The position numbers and the translations under genes were made by a program. 64,000 nucleotides of DNA from Microglena sp. YARC (lineage: Eukaryota; Chlorophyta; Chlorophyceae; Chlamydomonadales; Chlamydomonadaceae). Below the pieces are notes generated by a model. That model made no database searches, had not been told where the DNA came from, and saw nothing but the letters and a program-made list of their open reading frames with translations. Positions 48,701 through 55,900 of the stretch are shown piece after piece (positions within the stretch are counted from its first letter, which is position 1; every line of letters starts with the position of its first letter). Location: contig CM039465.1 of the NCBI GenBank assembly GCA_022414725.1, forward strand, positions 21,971,822-22,035,821, written 5' to 3'.

Positions 48701-51700
48701 AAGCTATGCAAAAAGGTTAACCCGTTCTGGCAGCTTGTTCGAACAGCTCCTGGAGAGACTAAGACAGATAGAGATACAGACAGAGAGACACCAGTGCAAC
48801 TTGGGGCTTCAACCACGGGACGGGGGGTCCAGAGGGGGCTAAAGCGAAAAGGTTAACCCGATCTGGCAGCTTGCAAGACCTTCCTTGCCGTTTGAAGTTG
48901 CTCCAGGTTGCTCTGGAGCTCTTCCAGGATGCGGGCTGGCAAGGATGAAAGTAAAGGGCATATTAGGAAATTTTGGCGACGCCATTAAAACTGAATCCTT
49001 GGTGTCGCTGGTTTGTGTCGGTAGACCCACTTTCTGGGGTGGAAATCCTTCCACAACTCAAAAAAGTGAATCATAGAGCATTTAATTGAATGTGCGAACT
49101 GAAGCACTAAGATTTAGGGTTAATAATATAATTGAATGTGTGAAGTGAAGCAATAGTAATAGAATTGAATGCATAATGTGAAGCATTAGTAATAGAATTG
49201 GATGCATGAAGTAAAGCATTACTGCATTAGTTATAGAATTTAATGCATGAAGTGAAGCATCAGTAATAGAAGTGAATGCATAAAATGAAGCATCAGTAAT
49301 GGAAGTGAATGCATAAAGTGAAGCATCAGTAATAGAAGTGAATGCATAAAGTGAAGAATCAGTAAAAGAAGTGAATGCATGAAACAACACCAACAACAAC
49401 ACCAGCACCAACAACAACACCAGCACCAACATCAACACCAACACTAACAACTACTTCGATTGTTACTTCACTCACCCCTTCCTGAGCCAAGGGTATCCAG
49501 AGCGTCATCCCTGCGTGCAGTCATGTGTTGTATAATGTCGGTTCAATATTGCTTGTTCTTTTTAATTGACTTTCCTGTTTTTAGGTTGGGCCCTTAAGCC
49601 TACTTGGCTACCCCTATACTATAACTAACATGTTGCGTCATGTTAACTAACATGTTGCGTCATGTTAACTAACATGTTGCGTCATGTTAACTAACATGTT
49701 GCGTCATGTTAACTAACATGTTGCGTCATGTTAACTAACATGTTGCGTCATGCCATCATGTTTTGTTATGTTATGATATGTGTTGCATCATGTCAACTGC
49801 TTTAGTAGGAATGGCTCCGCCTTTCTCATCAGCAAAATCCTACGTGTCTTTGAGTAGAGCAAGTAGACTCATCCTTGAGTGTGTAGAATCCTTTCATAAA
49901 CGAAAGTCGCGTTGCTATTATTGGGCCCCATCCAGCCACCATGCCCCTTGCTATTTCCCTACTGCTACAGCCCCTACTGTAAAGGTATAATGTTGCTGCT
50001 AGGCATGTGCATTTTGTTACTTATTGGGCATGGATGTTAATGTCAATATGTGAATGTTAATATGTTTATGTTGCAAGCGACGGTTTGAACCATACAGCCA
50101 TTTAGCTGGACCCATGCGATGCCATGTAGCGAAGGAATGGCGACGCGTCGCACACACACAAAAACAGTACACCCAAAACTATATTCTAGTAGCTCCTGTC
50201 AATATGTGAAACTAGTTGTGTTGTAAGCGATGGTTGTGTAAGCGAAGGAACCATACAGCCATTTAGCTAGACCCATGCGATGCCATGCAGCAACAGAATG
50301 GCGACGCGTTGCACACACAAAAAATAGTAGACTCAAAACTATATGAGTAGCTCCTGTCAATATATGATAGTAGTTGTGTTGTCAGCGATGGTTTGAACCA
50401 TACAGCCATTTAGCTAGACCCATGCGATGCCATGCAGCGACGGAATGGCGACGCGTTGCACACACAAAAAAGAGTAGACCCAAAACTATATAGGTAGCTC
50501 CTGTCAATATGTGATACTAGTTGTGTTGTCAGCGATGGATTGAACCATACAGCCATCTGATCAGACGGCTGTAAGGTTTAAACCATCACTTACAACTGTG
50601 TATGTGTGTGGATGTATGAAGGGGTACACTTGGTGTGAATAGAGTGATGACATGCATGCTAGCAATCCAGTTTATAGCCATGCAGCGGATGATTTGGATT
50701 TGGGTTTCAAGACACCTTTTTTGTTTTTTAGTAGCCCGGCACCTTAGTCGTTCAAGGAGCTCAGCCATTGAGCCATTCGTTGAGCGGGGAGATCATGATG
50801 TGCTTATATGGGGACTACATCTCAACTCAACGCTGCGACTGTTTTCTACATGTGTACCGTTTGTTGATAAATATCGTCTATATCGTATTCGATCGATATT
50901 CTATACTATATCGATAAATATCGTATTCGATTGATATTCTACACTATATCAATAAATATCGTATTCGATCGATATTCTATACTATATCGATAAATATCGT
51001 ATTCGATTGATATTCTACACTATATCAATAAATATCGTATTCGATCGATATTCTATACTATATCGATAAATATCGTATTCGATTGATATTCTACACTATA
51101 TCAATAAATATCGTATTCGATCGATATTCTATACTATATCGATAAATATCGTATTCGATTGATATTGTACACTATATCAATAAATATCGTATTCGATCGA
51201 TATTCTATACTATATCGATAAATATCGTATTCGATTGATATTGTACACTATATCAATAAATATCGTATTCGATCGATATTCTATACTATATCGATAAATA
51301 TCGTATTCGATTGATATTCTATACTACATCAATAAATATCGTATTCGATCGATATTCTATACTATACCGATAAATATCGTATTCGATCGATATTCTATAC
51401 TATACCGATAAATATCGTATTCGATCGATATTCTGACATCCTTTTAGTGTACCAACTGGCTTTGAATGAAGTCCATCTCATCATGATCTGCTTATATGGG
51501 GACTACAACTCATCTCAATGCTTTGAATGGTTCCTACAAGTATACAGCGTGTAGATAAGGCAAAGGCAAAGGCAAAGGCAAAGGCAAACTGATACTCTAC
51601 CAGCCTAGTAGTATACAATTGTTTTTGTGGCGAAGTCCATCTCATCTTGACCTTCCTCCATCGAGACTGTAATTAAACTCAATGCTTTGACTGTTTTCTA

Positions 51701-52876
51701 CATTTATACAGTATCTTGATCACCTCATACTCATATTCTAACAGCCTAGTGGTGTGCGAGCTGGCTTTGACTGAAGTCCATCTCATCTTGATCTGCCTAC
51801 ATAGGGACTACAATTAATCTCAATGCTTTGACTGTTTTCTACATTTGTACAATATGTTGATCCAACTCATTTTCCAACAGCCTAGTGGTGTACAAACTCT
51901 TTTTGAATGAAGTCCATCTCACCTTGATTTGCGTACTTGGGGACAACAATTCATCTCAATGCCTTGACTGTCTGCTATATTTATACAGTATTCTCATAAC
52001 CTCACCGAAACTCATATAATTATATTCTACCAGACTAGTTGTCTACATTTTGTCATTTTGGGCTGCGCTTTTGAAGCAACTGCCTCCTTTTGCGTTGCGC
52101 TGTTGACTGAACTGAAAACGAAAATCTGTGCACTGCGCCCAGAGGGGGTTTTAAAATTGCGTCAATCGCGCAGTCGGGCGCTAGAGCGCAATAGGGCGCG
52201 TCATGTAGTACCCTGGTTGTCTCCAAACTGGTTGGGAACAAAGTCCCTGTCCGCCCATTTGACTTATTTATCTAGGACTACGGAGGATGAGATGAAACGG
52301 ACCAGCACTGTTTTTTCATATTCCTGGTAGGCCCAGTTGTGTAGCAAAAGTTGGGATGCAAGCCTGATTTCAGGATGGTGGCGTAGCACGGTTTAGTGCG
52401 GAGCGCGAAGCGCAGAGCCTCGGGGGATTGGGGGGGCAGCGCATCGCACTGGGGTCGCACGAGTTGCTCAATTTGCGTCGCGTCGCACAAAACAACACGT
52501 TCTATGCAGCGACGCAATAAAATGGCGGGGAGTGTTTGCGACGGAGCGACAGGTGGCAACGGATGCGAGTTAGTTACAAGACCGTTGGCTGACGTGTCAG
52601 GCTTTGTCTCGGTCAGATGGTCGGTCGGTCGGTCGGTCAAACGGACAAAACCCGGGTAACCCTGAGGGCTCCCGCCCCCCAGTAGGGGGGGCTCCGCCCA
52701 AAACTGGGTAGGTTATCAACTCACCCTGCTTGATCCTGTTTCTTCAGAAGATCTGCAATTCGTTTGGTGTTGGCAGACCTAAAAGGGTGGGGGTGGGGTA
52801 GGGGTGGGGGGTAAATTATCTGCGTTGTTAAATTATCTGCACAGCACGAACTGCGGACCCCCCTCTCTACGTTTGC

Positions 52877-52907
<31 letters not shown>

Positions 52908-55900
52908 TTGTTGGTCGCCATGAGTGATGAGGAATATAAGGTGGTTGACCACCGTCCCCCACCCTCACACGCTCACTACCAACCACCTTCCCAACCACTC
53001 CCAACCACCCTCCCGACTACATCCATCCACCATGGATTTGTAGGGCTTCGGTTCACGAGTGCTTGTTTTTTAAACTGCCTTTCCTGTTTATAAGGTTGGG
53101 AAGTCCCTTAAGCCTATTACATACAGGGGTGGGGGGTTAGGAATTGGAGTGGGGGAAAGGGGTGGGGGTTAGGGAGTTGGGGAAGGAGGGGATGGGTATG
53201 GGGTTAAGGAGTTGGAGTGGGGGTAAGGGTTAGGGGTTAGGGTGTTGGGGAGGGGGTGGGTTTGGGGAATAGGTCAGAGGAAGCTCATTATGTTAGTAAG
53301 TAGACTGATCACTTGTCCTGTCTTGCAATTTTGTGATCCTCATCCCTATGTATGATGTGAATAACAAATGGTGGTGGTGACTTCAATGTTCAAGATAATG
53401 CATCGTTTTGTGTTGGCCGACCTAAAGCAATAGGTCGAAGGCAGCTCACTATGTATATATGTGGTTACTGAAAACGTGCTGCAGTGTGCTTGAATTTGTC
53501 AGCACTGAGAGTGCTCGAATTCATCAGCACTGAGTATGCATGAATTCGTCAGCACTACGTATTCTTGAGTTTATCAGCACTGAGTGTAATGAACTTACCA
53601 TCATTCAATCTTGTAATCCTCAGTTGTATGACGCTAATGATAATCGAGGTGGTTACTGGACTGTTCACTATTAGACTGTTCAATATTAGACTGTTCAATA
53701 AGCCCCAGTTGAGGATCTTGTGATCCAAACTCCTATGACGTGAATTATAATTGCATTGGTTATTGGACTGTAAAAGATTAGACTTTGCAAGATTAGCCCC
53801 AGTTGAATTCACTCAACAAGCACCCCGCATATGAGTGCATGATGACTTTAGCAATGAGAGTGTGTCTTTGTGTGTGGGTGGGTAGACTGGGGGGGTGGGG
53901 GGGATGCGGCCTATGTGCAATGCTTACATGGACAATGATGCAGTTTTTGATTGATTGGTTGATTGGTTGGTTGGTTGGTTGGTTGGCTGGTTGGCTGGTT
54001 GGCTGACTGACTGATTGATTGATTGATTGATTGATGTGGCTTCATCATATCTGTAGCGTGATGATACATATGTGATAATACATATGCGATAATACATATG
54101 TGATGATACATATGTGATGATATATATTTGATAATACATATGTGATGATACATATGTGATGATACATATTTGATCATACATATGTGATGATACATATGTC
54201 ATAATACAGATGTGATAATATATATGTGATAAGAACATATGTACATGATAATAAATCATAAAAGGTATGCCATAGTATGCTGTAGCTCCCGTTGTATTCA
54301 ATGTGTCATTCATTACATTGTCATAGACAGGCCATAGTTGACACAAGATAAGCCCGCTCCGATAAAGTATCAACAAAGTATCGCATATGGGTAGGGAACG
54401 GCAATATGAGATCATATGATACTGGTAGTTGTATTAGGCTTACAGCGATTCAGGGGATGATTTGGGAAGCACATATTGTACTTCGGACTTGGTTCTCAGA
54501 ATCTCAGGCAATTATAAAGAATTATCGCCAGAATTCTCAGATTTCCAGGCCAAATTCTCGATTTCATTTACGAAGTCCGGGTTCTTCAGAAACCTTGAAC
54601 CCAAATCATCCGCTGAATGGCTGTAAGTTACCATTATTAACTTCGACTCACCACCCTTTGTATATGTTGTTTCCAGTCTTCTGGGCATCATCGTACAGTT
54701 GCTGCACAAATGAGTCAAATCATTCCTTGGTTAGTATGGTTTGTCTAGTAGTCAGCATGTTTTTTCCTTGGTTGGTATGTTTTGTTAGCTTAAGATGGAA
54801 TGAAGGGGTTTATTTAGCTACGCCTAACCTTATAACTACCCGGCTAAATTAACCCCTTTCTTTCATGTGTAACTGACCGGCTAAATTAACCCCTTTCTTC
54901 CATGTGTAACTGACCGGCTAAATGAACACCTTTATTCCGTGTGTAACTGACCGGCTAAATGAACACCTTTATTCCATGTGTACCTGACCGGCTAAATTAA
55001 CCCCTTTCTTCCATGTGTAACTGACCGGCTAAATTAACCCCTTTATTCCATGTGTAACTGACCGGCTAAATTAACCCCTTTATTCCATGTGTAAGTAACC
55101 GGCTAAATGAACCCCTTTATTCCATGTGTAACTGACTGGCTAAATTAACCCCTTTCTTCCATGTTTAACTAACCGGCTAAATTAACCCCTTTATTTTATG
55201 TTAGACCAATTGGCTAAATGAACCCCTTTATGTCGCACCAGTTGTGATCCGTTTCAATTCAAGTAGTGGCAAGCTAAAAACTAAAAGCAAACACTACTGT
55301 GTCGGGTGCAGATTTTATTATTGGTGAATGTTTGCTTGGTCAAGGGGCGGTATCTCCCAAGGGGCGGTATCTCCCCTCAAGGGACGGTATCTCCCAAGGG
55401 GCGGTATCTCCCCTAATTTTGCCTACTCTTTTGTAGAAGTGGCAACGCCATTCGAACTGAATCCTCGATGTCGCTGGTTTGTGTTGGGATACCCCCCTCC
55501 TGGGGTGAAATTCCTTCCAGAACTAAAACAAAAACTTCTGAGATTAAGGGTGAGGAAAGGTAGACAGGAGGGGGGTGGGGGAGAGGGAGAGGGAGAGGGA
55601 TGTGTGTGTATATATGGTGTGCTGGGGGGGTTCAAGTGTAGTGGTTGAGTTTGGTTAGTATAACGGCCTGTGTGGCATTATAATGTGCGAACACACTTTT
55701 GTTTGCGTGCCCCCCCCCCCCCCCCCCCCTCCTAAATCCTAAAACCCTAAACCCTTCACCTCTTAGATAACAGGGGGGGGGGGGGGGGGGGGGGCACACC
55801 AGCTCACATTTTTGATACAGCATTTTACTGACCAAATCCAACATGAGATATAGACGTGAGAAGAAACTTACAAATAATCTCATATAACATATATTATAAA

